DNA of 64,000 nt from Verrucosispora sp. WMMD573 (GCF_027497175.1 NZ_CP114901.1:1240001-1304000), one strand, 5' to 3'; positions 15,895-24,993 are shown, counted from the stretch's first letter. The notes: generated by a model not told the origin, from the sequence alone. Program-made: numbers and translations.

Positions 15895-18285
15895 ATGCGG
15901 TCTCGCAGCGCCAATCTGCGCACCAAGGTCATCGCGCTCCTCGCCTCACTCGTCGCCCTCTGGGCATTCGCCGCCTGGGTTACCCTCCGAGACGGTGTGG
16001 ACCTCCTTGGCGTTCAAGCGATCGACAGCCAGATCGTCTCTCCGAGTGAGCCGCTGCTGCTGGACCTCCAGGTCGAACGACGCCTGGCCGTGGTCTACCT
16101 CGCTGATCCCAGTGCCGACCGGAAGGACGCCCTCGACGACGCCCGGCTGGCTGTCGACAAGAACGCCACCGCCTTCAAGTCCACCGCGCGTAGCTGGCTA
16201 GCCCGTGTGGCCTCCAGTAGCGAGGCCGAACAACGCGTGAGTGAGGCGATCGCCGAGCTCGATCGACTGCCGGAAGTCCGTGAGTCCATCGACGATCGGT
16301 CGGTCGACCGGGCAAGCACCATCGGCACCTACAGCGACCTCGTCGAGTCGATGTTCGCCGTCTACGATGTCGTCGGCACGCTCGATGATCCGGAGATTCA
16401 GCAGGACACCCGGAATCTGATCGAGCTGTACCGGCTCCGCGAACTCATCTCGCAGGAGGACGCCCTGCTCACCGGCGCTCTCGCCGCCGAACGGATCACC
16501 GCCGGTGAACAGTTCCGGTTCACCGAGTTGGTCATCGCGCAACGCTTCGTCGCGGATCGCACCCAGCTGAACGATTCCGACCAGGCCGCTTTCAACCAGG
16601 TCCTCAACGGGGATGCGTTCCGGAGCCTGCGCCAGCTTGAGGACCGGGTGATCAGCACTCGGGGATCCGCCCGTCCGGATGTCACCGCCGAGGAATGGAA
16701 CGAGGTCGCACCCGCGGCGTTGACCCATCTGCAGGAGATGGTCCTCGGCAGCGGTGACAGTCTGGTGCAACGCGCCGTGCCTGTCGTGGTCGGGGTGATC
16801 CTTCGGCTGGTCCTGGCCGCTGGCCTCGGTCTGCTGGCGGTCATCGCGTCGATCGTCGTCTCCATCACCACCGCGCGTGCTCTCGTGGCTCAGCTACAGC
16901 GACTCCGTGATGCGGCCCACAAGCTCGCCGACGAACGGCTCCCCGCAGTGGTGGAGCGCCTACAGCGCGGTGAGAAGGTGGACGTCGCCGCCGAGGCACC
17001 GCCGCTCGACTTCGGCGCCGACGAGATCGGGCAGGTCGGCCAGGCTTTCAACGCGGTCCAGGAGACGGCTGTCCGTACGGCCGTCGAGCAGGCAGAGCTA
17101 CGCCGCAACGTACGCGACGTATTCCTGAACCTGGCTCGGCGTACCCAGGCCCTCGTCCACCGGCAGGTGACCCTCCTGGACGAGATGGAGCGCCGGCAGG
17201 AGGATGCCGACGAGCTCGAAGACCTCTTCCGCGTCGACCACCTCGCCACCCGGATGCGGCGAAACGCCGAGAACCTCATCGTTCTCTCGGGTGCGACGCC
17301 CGGCCGTGGCTGGCGCCGCAACGTGCCCATGGTCGACGTTGCCCGCGCCGCCGTGCAGGAGGTGGAGGACTACACGCGGGTGAAGGTGATGCCATTCGGG
17401 TCGGTCGCGCTAGCCGGTCGGGCCGCCGGTGACATCATCCATCTGCTCGCCGAACTCATCGAGAACGCCCTGACCTTCTCGCCGAAGAGCACCCCCGTCG
17501 AAGTGCGTGGGCAACTCGTCGCAAACGGCTTCGCCATCGAGATCGAGGACAGAGGTCTCGGCATGGCCGAGGACGATCTCGCCGCCGCCAACGCCGATCT
17601 CGCCACCGCCGCCGAGTTCAACCTCGCCGATGCCAAGAAGCTGGGCCTGTTCGTCGTCAGCAGGCTGGCCGCGAAACACCACCTCGCGGTGCGGCTGAAG
17701 CCGTCACCGTACGGCGGAACGACGGCAGTCGTGCTCATTCCCAAGGACCTGGTCACCACCGCCGACCCGATCGGCGCGACGTCGTCACCGACAGCGGGCA
17801 TGTCCAGGGACGCAGTTGCCGCCGGTGACGCCCAGCGCGTCACCACCACGCGGCCGGCCGCACTGGCCGTCGCCGAGCCCGCACCTGTGCACGGCGAAAC
17901 GATGGAACTGCCGGCAGTGCGCCCACTGCGCGCGGCCGCTGACGCCGCCGCGACCGTCGCCGAAGGACCGGTCAAGAGCGCGCCGAGCGTACGGCAACGG
18001 CCCGAGCCTGCTGCCGAACACACCGAGCACACTGAGCACGGCCTGCCGATGAGAGTCCGTCAGGCCAACATCGCGCGACAACTACGCGACTCGTCACCAG
18101 GCGAAACACAGCCGCCGGACGACGACGAGGCGGGGCGATCCCCGGATGACATTCGCCGGATGATGGCCTCGTACCAGTCCGGCACACGCCGAGGGCGCGA
18201 TGACGCCGCACGTCTCGTCGACGCCGACGATGACGAGCCACGCAACGCCGCCGACAACACGTCCGCGGCCGAAACCGACCGGTAA
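15895..18285 (+). CDS. cvnA: CvnA: nitrate/nitrite-sensing-domain histidine kinase-like protein of a conservon
   Basis: 796 residues. Membrane segment near 12-32, extracytoplasmic NIT-type helical sensor (about 35-300), second membrane segment (VILRLVLAAGLGLLAVIASI), HAMP-like region, then a coiled part with D448-H449 in VDHLATRMRRNAENLIVLSG. The ATPase domain has ELIENALTFSPKS (N box) and EDRGLGM (G1). The last 200 residues are disordered and charged. In conservons CvnA acts with CvnB-D as a membrane-bound complex resembling a G-protein-coupled system. All four partners follow in the usual order. Confidence 0.92.
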   Translation: MRSRSANLRTKVIALLASLVALWAFAAWVTLRDGVDLLGVQAIDSQIVSPSEPLLLDLQVERRLAVVYLADPSADRKDALDDARLAVDKNATAFKSTARSWLARVASSSEAEQRVSEAIAELDRLPEVRESIDDRSVDRASTIGTYSDLVESMFAVYDVVGTLDDPEIQQDTRNLIELYRLRELISQEDALLTGALAAERITAGEQFRFTELVIAQRFVADRTQLNDSDQAAFNQVLNGDAFRSLRQLEDRVISTRGSARPDVTAEEWNEVAPAALTHLQEMVLGSGDSLVQRAVPVVVGVILRLVLAAGLGLLAVIASIVVSITTARALVAQLQRLRDAAHKLADERLPAVVERLQRGEKVDVAAEAPPLDFGADEIGQVGQAFNAVQETAVRTAVEQAELRRNVRDVFLNLARRTQALVHRQVTLLDEMERRQEDADELEDLFRVDHLATRMRRNAENLIVLSGATPGRGWRRNVPMVDVARAAVQEVEDYTRVKVMPFGSVALAGRAAGDIIHLLAELIENALTFSPKSTPVEVRGQLVANGFAIEIEDRGLGMAEDDLAAANADLATAAEFNLADAKKLGLFVVSRLAAKHHLAVRLKPSPYGGTTAVVLIPKDLVTTADPIGATSSPTAGMSRDAVAAGDAQRVTTTRPAALAVAEPAPVHGETMELPAVRPLRAAADAAATVAEGPVKSAPSVRQRPEPAAEHTEHTEHGLPMRVRQANIARQLRDSSPGETQPPDDDEAGRSPDDIRRMMASYQSGTRRGRDDAARLVDADDDEPRNAADNTSAAETDR

Positions 18286-18302
18286 GAAAGAGGAACGGGC
18301 AA

Positions 18303-18713
18303 GTGCAGCAGAATTCCACGGGCGATCTGGCCTGGCTGCTCGACGACCTGGTCGGGCGCGTCAAACAGGCTGAGCATGCCATCGTGCTCTCCGCTGACGG
18401 ACTGCTCATGGCTTCCTCCGCCCAGCTCAGCCGAGACGACGCGGAACATCTGGCCGCGATGGCATCGGGCATCCAGAGCCTCGCGAAAGGTGCCAGCAAG
18501 AGGTTCGGCGGCGGACCCGTGCAACAGACCATCATCGAGATGAAGTCGTCGTTCCTGTTCGTCACCGCGGCCGGAAGCAATGCATGTCTGGCCGTCCTCG
18601 CGGCCGAAGACACCGACGTCGGACTTGTCGCGTACGAGATGGCAATGGTCGTTGCGCGAGCCGGCAAGTTTCTCGCCTCCCCGACCCGGCCGAGCCAGCA
18701 CACCAACAACTAG
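18303..18713 (+). CDS. cvnB: CvnB: roadblock/LC7-domain protein
   Basis: 136 residues, one roadblock/LC7 fold: DLAWLLDDLVGRVKQAEHAI, VLSADGLLMASSAQL, HLAAMASGIQSLA and AVLAAEDTDVGLVAYEMAM. Such proteins bind small GTPases and regulate them; the partner is CvnD. GTG start with AGAGGA eight bases upstream, 17 bases after cvnA. Confidence 0.92.
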   Translation: MQQNSTGDLAWLLDDLVGRVKQAEHAIVLSADGLLMASSAQLSRDDAEHLAAMASGIQSLAKGASKRFGGGPVQQTIIEMKSSFLFVTAAGSNACLAVLAAEDTDVGLVAYEMAMVVARAGKFLASPTRPSQHTNN

Positions 18714-18721
18714 GGGCCGCC

Positions 18722-19099
18722 ATGACGATGCCCGACGAAGAACCAGTCTGGTTAGATGACGAAGCCGGGCCGGTGGTCAGGCCGTACGCCGTTACGGGTG
18801 GACGGGCTAAGCCAGCCAACAGCTTCAACGTGGTCGCTCTGATCCTTTCGACGCGATCGGCCCCACCGTCCGAGGTGGGTATAGCACCAGAACAGGCAAG
18901 GATCATTCACCTTTGCCAACGACCGCTCGCACTCGCAGAAGTGGCCGCACATCTGAGCCTGCCCCTCGGCACCGTCCGAGTCCTGCTCGACGGACTGATC
19001 GCACAGGGATTCGTCCAGGTCAACGATCCTCGCCAAGCCGCCACCCTTCCCGACGACAGCGTATTCGAGGCGCTCATCAATGGACTACGTCAACTCTGA
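18722..19099 (+). CDS. cvnC: CvnC: DUF742 protein
   Basis: 125 residues. The DUF742 pattern is clear: VVRPYAVTGGRAKP, ARIIHLCQRPLALAEVAAHL, and the winged-helix-like LPLGTVRVLLDGLIAQG ending in VFEALINGLRQL. It is a partner of CvnB/CvnD in the conservon. ATG 18722 lies 9 bases after cvnB. Its last 20 bases overlap the cvnD start. Confidence 0.92.
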   Translation: MTMPDEEPVWLDDEAGPVVRPYAVTGGRAKPANSFNVVALILSTRSAPPSEVGIAPEQARIIHLCQRPLALAEVAAHLSLPLGTVRVLLDGLIAQGFVQVNDPRQAATLPDDSVFEALINGLRQL

Positions 19100-19688
19100 G
19101 CGGACGGGGCAGGCGACCCTTCCCACCGCCATCAAAATCCTCATCGCTGGTGGCTTCGGCGTAGGCAAGACCACCCTCGTGGGATCCGTCAGCGAAACCA
19201 AGCCCCTACGCACCGAGGAGGTTCTCTCCGAGCAGGGCGTGGGTGTCGATGACATCTCCGGCGTCGAGACGAAATCGACAACTACTGTGGCGATGGACTT
19301 CGGCCGGATCACCATCAGCGAGGAACTCGTTCTCTACCTGTTCGGTACTCCCGGTCAGGACCGCTTCTGGTTCGTCTGGGACGAACTCACGATCGGTGCC
19401 CTGGGTGCCGTGGTCCTTGCCGACACCCGGCGACTCGCGGACTGTTTTCCGTCCGTCGACTACTTCGAGCGAACCGGGCTGCCGTTCATCGTGGCCGTCA
19501 ACTGCTTCGAGAATGCCCGCCGGTACAGCCTCGACGAGGTGCGACTGGCCTTGGACCTCGACCCGGGCGTGCCCGTCATGTTGTGCGACGCGCGAGAGCG
19601 GCAGTCGTCCAAAGAGGTCCTCGTAGCGCTGATCGAGCATGTCAAGAAGCAAGGGCTCACCCGCCGACCCGAGCCGGTAGGCAACTGA
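19080..19688 (+). CDS. cvnD: CvnD: small ATP/GTP-binding protein
   Basis: 202 residues. P-loop GGFGVGKTT (24-32), switch II FGTPGQDRF, and the Arf/Ras-like core LGAVVLADTRRL and FIVAVNCFENA. The expected NKxD is replaced by NCFE, as is usual in CvnD proteins. It should switch between GTP and GDP states under control of CvnA/CvnB. ATG overlaps cvnC. No further gene is seen in the 150 bases that follow. Confidence 0.92.
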   Translation: MDYVNSERTGQATLPTAIKILIAGGFGVGKTTLVGSVSETKPLRTEEVLSEQGVGVDDISGVETKSTTTVAMDFGRITISEELVLYLFGTPGQDRFWFVWDELTIGALGAVVLADTRRLADCFPSVDYFERTGLPFIVAVNCFENARRYSLDEVRLALDLDPGVPVMLCDARERQSSKEVLVALIEHVKKQGLTRRPEPVGN

Positions 19689-19837
19689 GCCATTTCATCC
19701 TGGGTGAGGTTCGCTGAGCGGGCGCTCAACCCGACCCGCATGGCCATCGGGCAGATGCTCGTCGAGCGGCCCACCGATTCAAACGGCCGCGCCCGGAGCC
19801 AGGCCGGGGCGGTTCGGCGATCCGCCGGGACGGGTGC

Positions 19838-20413
19838 TCACCGGCGAGCCCCGAGAACGGCGTGGGTGATCACGCCGGCGACGGCGATGGTCGCGGCGCA
19901 GGCAGCGGCCGAGGTGGTGGCGGCCGGCTGCAGCATCCAGGTCAGGACCTCCTGGTACAGGTGCCCGCTAGCCGGCCCGGACAGGATCACCACGAGCGTC
20001 CACCCGACCGGGATAAGCCAGGCCCACTGCGCACCCCAGAGTGCTCCGACGGCGAGAAGCCCACCGAGCCCGGCGGTGTTCCGGATCGTCAGCGCCGCCG
20101 TCGCCAGCGGTTCACCCGTCAGCGCCGGCGCAGCGGCGATGAGCGCCGCGGCGGCCATCACCGCCAAGATGTGCGCGGCGCGACGCGGCCGCCACGGGAG
20201 GGATGCCGTCCGCTCCAACGCGGGATCGGCGCCGACGAGCCCGGGCCCGAACGCGACGGTGGCGACGAGCGTCGACAACAACGCGACCGCGAGCCGGAGT
20301 CGCGGCTCCTCGGCCGTCTGGCCCAGCCACCACAACACCAGTACGCCGGCCGCCGCCGCCCCGGCGGCGGCGGGGACACCCCGGCACCGCAGGTACAAGG
20401 TGAGCCATCTCAT
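19838..20413 (-). CDS. Integral membrane protein, last gene of the ECF-sigma operon
   Basis: 191 residues with about five or six hydrophobic segments (e.g. AAAGAAAAGVLVLWWLG, LLSTLVATVAFGPGLVG, VMAAAALIAAAPALTG, AWLIPVGWTLVVILSG). No family motif is recognised. The ATG overlaps the stop of the permease-like gene upstream, so the two are probably made together and may form the membrane part of the same ABC transporter. Confidence 0.65.
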   Translation of the reverse strand: MRWLTLYLRCRGVPAAAGAAAAGVLVLWWLGQTAEEPRLRLAVALLSTLVATVAFGPGLVGADPALERTASLPWRPRRAAHILAVMAAAALIAAAPALTGEPLATAALTIRNTAGLGGLLAVGALWGAQWAWLIPVGWTLVVILSGPASGHLYQEVLTWMLQPAATTSAAACAATIAVAGVITHAVLGARR

Positions 20414-21750
20414 GGATGGTCACCGACCAGAAGGTCGAGCAGATTCACCTCGGTGCAGGCCAGCGCCGCCCTCCGCAGCGCGGCGACGCGGTCGCGCTGC
20501 TCGGCCGCCGGATACGCGCGAAGTGCCTGCCACGTCTGCTGCGCCGCGTCGCGGTCCGGGCCGTCCGGTGGCGCACTGTCGGCTAGCCAGGCGGCCGCGG
20601 CCAGCCGCGCAACGCGGTTCGCCCGGGCCGCGTCGGGATTTCCGATGGGGTACGCACACGGCCGGGTACCCGCCCCGTCCAGGAGGCGCCACCGCAGCTC
20701 GTCGGGGGTTGCCTTCGCCCCGCCCCATGGCGCGAGTTCGAGTTCCACGAGCAGCAGATCCCTCGGTTGTGGTGTCGGCTGGGTCTCGTACCAGGATTCG
20801 GGTGTTTCGTGGACCGAGGTCGGTGCCTGCGGGAGCTTCGCCGACATCGTCGCGAGCGCCTGCCGCGCCGGATCCCGCAGCTCCGCCAGCGCGCTGGCAT
20901 GGACCCGGGTGACACACACCTCGGGCCCCGGTCCGGCACCGCAGACCAGCGCGGCGGCCGCCGGATCGGGCACCGGCAGCCGCTGCCGGCCGTCGGGGAG
21001 CAGCGCCAGGGCCACCACGGCCGCCACCACGGCGGGCAGGGCCGCCGCAAGCCGGGCGGTCCGGGTGGCGCAGAGGAAGCCGGCGAGCGTGCTCACCGCC
21101 AGGCCGACCAGCCAGACGGTGTGGGCGACGCTGACTCTGCCCAGCACCGTCACGAAGTCGCCCCAGAACCCGAACGGTGACGGAGTCAGCAGATGAACGA
21201 TCTTCGGTACGTGCGCGTACCCCCGATCGGTGATGGCGACGAGCGCCACGGTGGCACCGACGACGGCGGTGACGGGTGGGGTCAGGCGGAACGGGGCGAG
21301 CGCCCCGACGGTCATCCCCAGCCAGACGCCGGACACCATCCACAGCACCCCGACACCGGCGATCACGATGGACTGTCCCGGCAGGTAGCTCGCGTACGCC
21401 GCGACCTGGGCCGCGCCGCCGAGGTACATCAGGAGATAGCCGGCGGCCCCGGCGAGCGCCATCGCGGTGGCCGCCGGTAGCGCCCGCTGCCACCGCGGAC
21501 GGGCGGTCGCCGCGACCAGTTCCTCGGTGCGGCATCGGCGGTCGCGGCCGGCCTGCCACGCGCCCAGGCCGAGCGCCATGGGCCAGAGGATGAACAGGTA
21601 CTCGCGCTGCCAGAGCGCCAGCAGCATCCAGCGTCCCCCCCAACCGTCCAGGGCGACATAGAGCAGGACGGTGCCGACCAGCGCGGTGCCCAGGGCCGTC
21701 CAGGGCGCCACCGACCGAAGGATCTCGATTCGCAGGATCCGGCCGGTCAT
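20410..21750 (-). CDS. ABC-2-like membrane protein with a large extracellular C-terminal part
   Basis: 446 residues. Six or seven membrane segments in the first 250 (e.g. WTALGTALVGTVLLYVAL, FILWPMALGLGAW, ALPAVVAAVVALALL), then about 190 soluble residues with two cysteines (ALVCGAGPGPEVC) and a conserved W-x-x-L-R-x-Y-P type segment. The start of the protein (MTGRILRIEILRSVAPWTAL) is typical of ABC-2 permeases. ATG overlaps the ATPase gene stop (ATGA). It is the likely channel for the ATPase encoded upstream. Confidence 0.7.
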   Translation of the reverse strand: MTGRILRIEILRSVAPWTALGTALVGTVLLYVALDGWGGRWMLLALWQREYLFILWPMALGLGAWQAGRDRRCRTEELVAATARPRWQRALPAATAMALAGAAGYLLMYLGGAAQVAAYASYLPGQSIVIAGVGVLWMVSGVWLGMTVGALAPFRLTPPVTAVVGATVALVAITDRGYAHVPKIVHLLTPSPFGFWGDFVTVLGRVSVAHTVWLVGLAVSTLAGFLCATRTARLAAALPAVVAAVVALALLPDGRQRLPVPDPAAAALVCGAGPGPEVCVTRVHASALAELRDPARQALATMSAKLPQAPTSVHETPESWYETQPTPQPRDLLLVELELAPWGGAKATPDELRWRLLDGAGTRPCAYPIGNPDAARANRVARLAAAAWLADSAPPDGPDRDAAQQTWQALRAYPAAEQRDRVAALRRAALACTEVNLLDLLVGDHP

Positions 21751-22571
21751 TCGGCACGCTCCTCCGCCGCGCGGTGCCGGCGCAACAGCTCGGTGTACCC
21801 GCGTTCGGCCGAACTGTCACCCACCCCCTCGCGGCCCAGCTCCACCAGATCCGCCGGACCACCGTGGAACACCAGCCGACCGGCGTCCATCAGCACCACG
21901 TTCGTACAGGCGGCGACCACGTCCTCCACCAGGTGGGTGGAGACGACGACACAGGTGTGCTCGCCCAGTTCGCGCAGCAGCGACCGTAAGGCCATCCGCT
22001 GCTCAGGATCGAGACCTACCGTGGGCTCGTCCAGCAGCAGGATCTCCGGATCATTGACGATCGCCTGCGCGACGCCGGCTCGCCGTATCATCCCACCGGA
22101 CAGCGTCTTCATGCGTGAGCCGCCACGCTCGGCCAGGCCCACGCGTTCCAACGCACGCTGGACCGCGTCCGGGATGTCGTGCGCCGGCACCTCCTTCAGC
22201 CAGGCGAGATACTCGACGAACTCCCGCACCGTGAACCGGCCGTAGAACCCGAATTCCTGCGGAAGGTAGCCAATCGACCGGCGCAACGTCCGCAGGTCGG
22301 GTCGTGCGTGCACGGGGTGACCGAGTAGTTCGAGCACGCCGCCGTTCGGGCGCGACACGGTCGCGAGCGCCCGCATCAGCGTCGTCTTGCCGGCACCGTT
22401 TGGCCCGAGCAGCCCGTGCACGCCGTTGCCCATCGACAGGTCGAGGCCATCGACGGCAAGGCGTCTGCCCGCTCGTACCCGAAGCTCCACCGCCCGGATC
22501 GCCCACGCATATGTAGTCGGCGCCAGGAGGGCGGCACTGATCCCTCTCCTCATTCCGTACCTTCTTCTCAT
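21747..22571 (-). CDS. ABC transporter ATP-binding protein (ABC-2 exporter type)
   Basis: 274 residues. Walker A GPNGAGKTT, Q-loop LPQEFGFYGRFTVREF, signature LSGGM, Walker B ILLLDEPTVGLDP, H-loop STHLVED. The LSGGM variant and the PQEFG loop are typical of export-type ABC-2 ATPases. The ATG at 22571 overlaps the anti-sigma stop. Together with the next two gene products it probably forms an exporter that this sigma factor controls. Confidence 0.88.
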   Translation of the reverse strand: MRRRYGMRRGISAALLAPTTYAWAIRAVELRVRAGRRLAVDGLDLSMGNGVHGLLGPNGAGKTTLMRALATVSRPNGGVLELLGHPVHARPDLRTLRRSIGYLPQEFGFYGRFTVREFVEYLAWLKEVPAHDIPDAVQRALERVGLAERGGSRMKTLSGGMIRRAGVAQAIVNDPEILLLDEPTVGLDPEQRMALRSLLRELGEHTCVVVSTHLVEDVVAACTNVVLMDAGRLVFHGGPADLVELGREGVGDSSAERGYTELLRRHRAAEERAE

Positions 22572-23374
22572 CGGAGCTCCGCGTAACGACTGCGACGAGG
22601 CAGGAGGACGAGAGCCACCACCACGGTCAGCGCCGCCCAGCCCGGCAGGGCGGCCTCGGTCAGCAGTACCGGCAGCCGGGCGGTGACGATGCTCGGTCCG
22701 ACGGCCACCGTGGCCCAGAGCAACGCCAGGCCCCACGCCGCCCTCGGCAGGCCGACGACCTTGCCGAGCGCCAGCGCACACGCGGTGAACGCCAGGCAGG
22801 GCATCAACCAACGCGCCGGGGATGCGCCGACCAGCCAACCGGCCACCGCCAGCACCGGGATCACCACCACGAGCACGACCAGGGTTCGTCGCAGCACCAT
22901 CCCGAGACCGGCCCGGGCGGTCGCGACGACCAGTTCGTGGGCCGGATCGAGCCGCCGGGTCCAGGCGGTGGCGACCCCGAGTAGCGGCGCGACCGGAGCC
23001 AGGAGCACCACCAGCGACGGCGGTGCCGCAGCCCGGCCGGCGACCGCCAGGTCGAACCCGAGCGCGACCAGCACCACCAGCACCGTCGTCACGAGCCAGG
23101 GAACGAACACCGGCGTCACCCACCGGGCGGACCGCGCAGGCATCCACCGGCGTCGGACTGTCGCCGGCTCGGCGGCGGACATCGCCGCGTCCACCTTCAC
23201 CCAGACGGCGGCCAACAGCGCCATCGTGTCACCGTCGCTGGCGTCGGCCAGCCGACTCCGGCAGTCGGCACATTGCTCCAGGTGCGTCTCTACCGCCCAC
23301 AGGACGTCCGGTGCCATGCCCGGATCACCGGCGGCGTAGCGACCCAATGCCCCGACCGGGATGTGTGCGTTCAC
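22568..23374 (-). CDS. Zinc-finger anti-sigma factor with six membrane segments
   Basis: 268 residues. The N-terminus holds a ZAS-type motif, H31-x3-C35-x2-C38 (HLEQCADC), which is the sigma-binding domain. About six membrane helices follow from residue 90 on, far more than the single helix of common anti-sigma factors. GTG start overlapping the sigma stop (GTGA). It should hold the ECF sigma factor at the membrane until a signal, possibly linked to the ABC transporter below, is sensed. Confidence 0.82.
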   Translation of the reverse strand: MNAHIPVGALGRYAAGDPGMAPDVLWAVETHLEQCADCRSRLADASDGDTMALLAAVWVKVDAAMSAAEPATVRRRWMPARSARWVTPVFVPWLVTTVLVVLVALGFDLAVAGRAAAPPSLVVLLAPVAPLLGVATAWTRRLDPAHELVVATARAGLGMVLRRTLVVLVVVIPVLAVAGWLVGASPARWLMPCLAFTACALALGKVVGLPRAAWGLALLWATVAVGPSIVTARLPVLLTEAALPGWAALTVVVALVLLPRRSRYAELR

Positions 23375-23910
23375 GACAACGCCTCCCGCAGTGCCAGTCG
23401 CGCACGGCGGGCGCGAGTCTTCACCGTTCCCTCGGGAAGACCGAGCATGAGCGCGGTTTCCCGGACCGAAAGTCCGTCCAACACCAGGGCGTGCAGCACC
23501 TGGCGCAGCTCCGGTGCCAGCCGGCGCAGCGCATCACCCATGTCGTCGCCGATCGCGCCGGCCAGCACCACATCCTCCGCCGCAGGCGAGTCCTCCAGCG
23601 CCATCGGCAGCGGCACCGCCTGGGAATCCCTCGCGCGTCGCCGAAATCCGTCGACGAGCCGCCGCGCGGCGATCGACCACAGCCAGCCGACCGCGCTACC
23701 GGCGCTCGTGCCCGCGTAGGAGTCGGCGGCCCGCCACACCGCGAGATATGTCTCCTGGAGGACCTCAGCGATCAGGTCGTCGTCGGCGCAGCGACGGCGG
23801 AGACGGACGAGCAACCACGGAGACGTCCGGCGGTAAAGTTCGTCGAACGCCGCGCCATCGCCACGCGCGATCCGCCGCAGCAACTCCCCTTCGTCTTCCC
23901 TCACGTCCAT
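23371..23910 (-). CDS. ECF RNA polymerase sigma factor
   Basis: 179 residues. Region 2 contains FDELYRRTSPWLLVRLRRRC, then LIAEVLQETYLAVWRAADSY; region 4 contains LAPELRQVLHALVLDGLSVR followed by ETALMLGLPEGTVKTRARRA. ATG 23910 has no ribosome site, but sits at the expected transcription start of an ECF promoter, so it is probably translated leaderless. First gene of a five-gene operon with anti-sigma and ABC transporter genes. Confidence 0.9.
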   Translation of the reverse strand: MDVREDEGELLRRIARGDGAAFDELYRRTSPWLLVRLRRRCADDDLIAEVLQETYLAVWRAADSYAGTSAGSAVGWLWSIAARRLVDGFRRRARDSQAVPLPMALEDSPAAEDVVLAGAIGDDMGDALRRLAPELRQVLHALVLDGLSVRETALMLGLPEGTVKTRARRARLALREALS

Positions 23911-23913
23911 ACA

Positions 23914-23938
23914 GACGCCAACCGTCAAGATCAGGTTC
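23914..23938 (-). promoter_or_regulatory. Candidate ECF-type promoter, probably autoregulated
   Basis: On the minus strand GAACC (23934-23938) and CGTC (23914-23917) are separated by 16 bases, the pattern of actinobacterial ECF promoters. The -10 ends four bases before the sigma ATG, which fits a leaderless, autoregulated transcript. Confidence 0.5.
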
Positions 23939-24343
23939 TCGTCACGGGCACCCTGCGTAGCCCCGGCCGGATAGGGTAATTCCTTCGCCCGCTGTCCCCT
24001 CGAACGCCGCCCGGGCGAGCACGAGGTCACTCCGTTCTGGGGCTGGTTCGGACTGTGCAGAATTCCAACGCTCGACTCGTGCTGGCCGCTCCAGAAGGCG
24101 GGCGATCTGGGCCTGACCAGCGTCTCCGCAGGCCAGACCCTCTTGATCTTGCACGCCCATGGCGCACGGCGGGTTCGGCGAGCGGCCTGGAGAAACGGAT
24201 CAACAGCAACGCTGACACCGCGCTCCAGGCCGACTCAACTAGGCCCGGGTGGGCGTGGGCTCGCGCCGGCCGGGTCCGCCGCTTCGCAGGCACCCCCCAC
24301 CTCGGCGGACATCGGTATTTCGACTACTACGGATTTGCGGTGG
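23939..24343. other. Gene-free stretch between the sigma operon and the surface protein operon
   Basis: About 400 bases. Open frames exist here but none shows a recognisable domain, ribosome site or continuity with a neighbour. No tRNA and no strong hairpin were seen. Confidence 0.5.
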
Positions 24344-24988
24344 TCAGGGGAGGACCTCGAAGGTCCAGGTTTTGGCACCCGAACTGATGGTGACACCGTT
24401 GGAGGCGAGTTTGCCGGTGACTTCGAAGGTGACGGTGTAGATGCCGGCGGCGTCGAAGCCCCAGTTGACGTGGGCGTGGGTGTTGCGGTTGACGTTGAGG
24501 CTGTCGGGTAGGCCGTTGCCGCTGTCGAACAACACGGTCGGGGTGCCGCCGGAGACGGTGTAAACGCTGAAGCCGGCCGGGCCGGTGACGTTTGTGAGTT
24601 TGAAGGTGACGCGGTTGTTCTGAAGGACGCCGCTGGGCACCTCGGTGGTGTTCCAGCCGGCCCAGAGCAGACCGGTGGTGTTGCTCTGCGGCAATACCCA
24701 CGCCTGACCGCCCGTGCCGAGGAACGACCAGGAGCTACCGCCGGGCACGGTGAGCTTGGCGGTGTTGGGGACGCGCAGGACGACGTCGGCGGGGTTGCGC
24801 TCGACCGACGGGCTGACGGTGTCGTCGAGCAGGTTGACGGTCAGCGCGCCGCCGGCGTAGTCGACGTCGATGACGTCGACGTGGCCGCTGGACAGCACGA
24901 TCGGCGCCGCGACAGCGGGGATGGCGCCGCCAGCGAGCAGGGCGGCGGTCAGGGTAAGGCCGGCGAGGAGACGGTTGCGGGTACGCAT
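24344..24988 (-). CDS. Secreted anchored-repeat protein (choice-of-anchor M / P_ac_wall_RPT domain)
   Basis: 214 residues. Signal peptide 1-28, then one complete repeat domain: SSGHVDVIDVDY (H36, D38), FLGTGGQAWVLPQ, WAGWNT, GPAGFSVY, DSGNGLPD, NTHAHVNWGF (H171, H173, N175) and a final beta strand. There is no membrane anchor or LPxTG, so it is probably released or held by another protein. The domain occurs in five other proteins of this locus, and always next to zinc or manganese ABC transporters. Starts five bases after the stop of the next gene upstream and shares its Zur box. Confidence 0.85.
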   Translation of the reverse strand: MRTRNRLLAGLTLTAALLAGGAIPAVAAPIVLSSGHVDVIDVDYAGGALTVNLLDDTVSPSVERNPADVVLRVPNTAKLTVPGGSSWSFLGTGGQAWVLPQSNTTGLLWAGWNTTEVPSGVLQNNRVTFKLTNVTGPAGFSVYTVSGGTPTVLFDSGNGLPDSLNVNRNTHAHVNWGFDAAGIYTVTFEVTGKLASNGVTISSGAKTWTFEVLP

Positions 24989-24993
24989 GGCGA

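Noticed and set aside
11823..19688. A geranylgeranyl diphosphate synthase within the diterpene cluster
   Set aside because: Looked for the DDxxD-type prenyltransferase motifs in all nearby genes; none is present, so the precursor must come from elsewhere.
19704..21196. Long plus-strand frames over the ABC operon
   Set aside because: Antisense to two overlapping membrane protein genes whose hydrophobic pattern and gene overlaps are clear.
24055..24387. Plus-strand frame of 110 codons beside the sigma gene
   Set aside because: No ribosome site and no recognisable sequence; it runs into the end of the surface protein gene in antisense.
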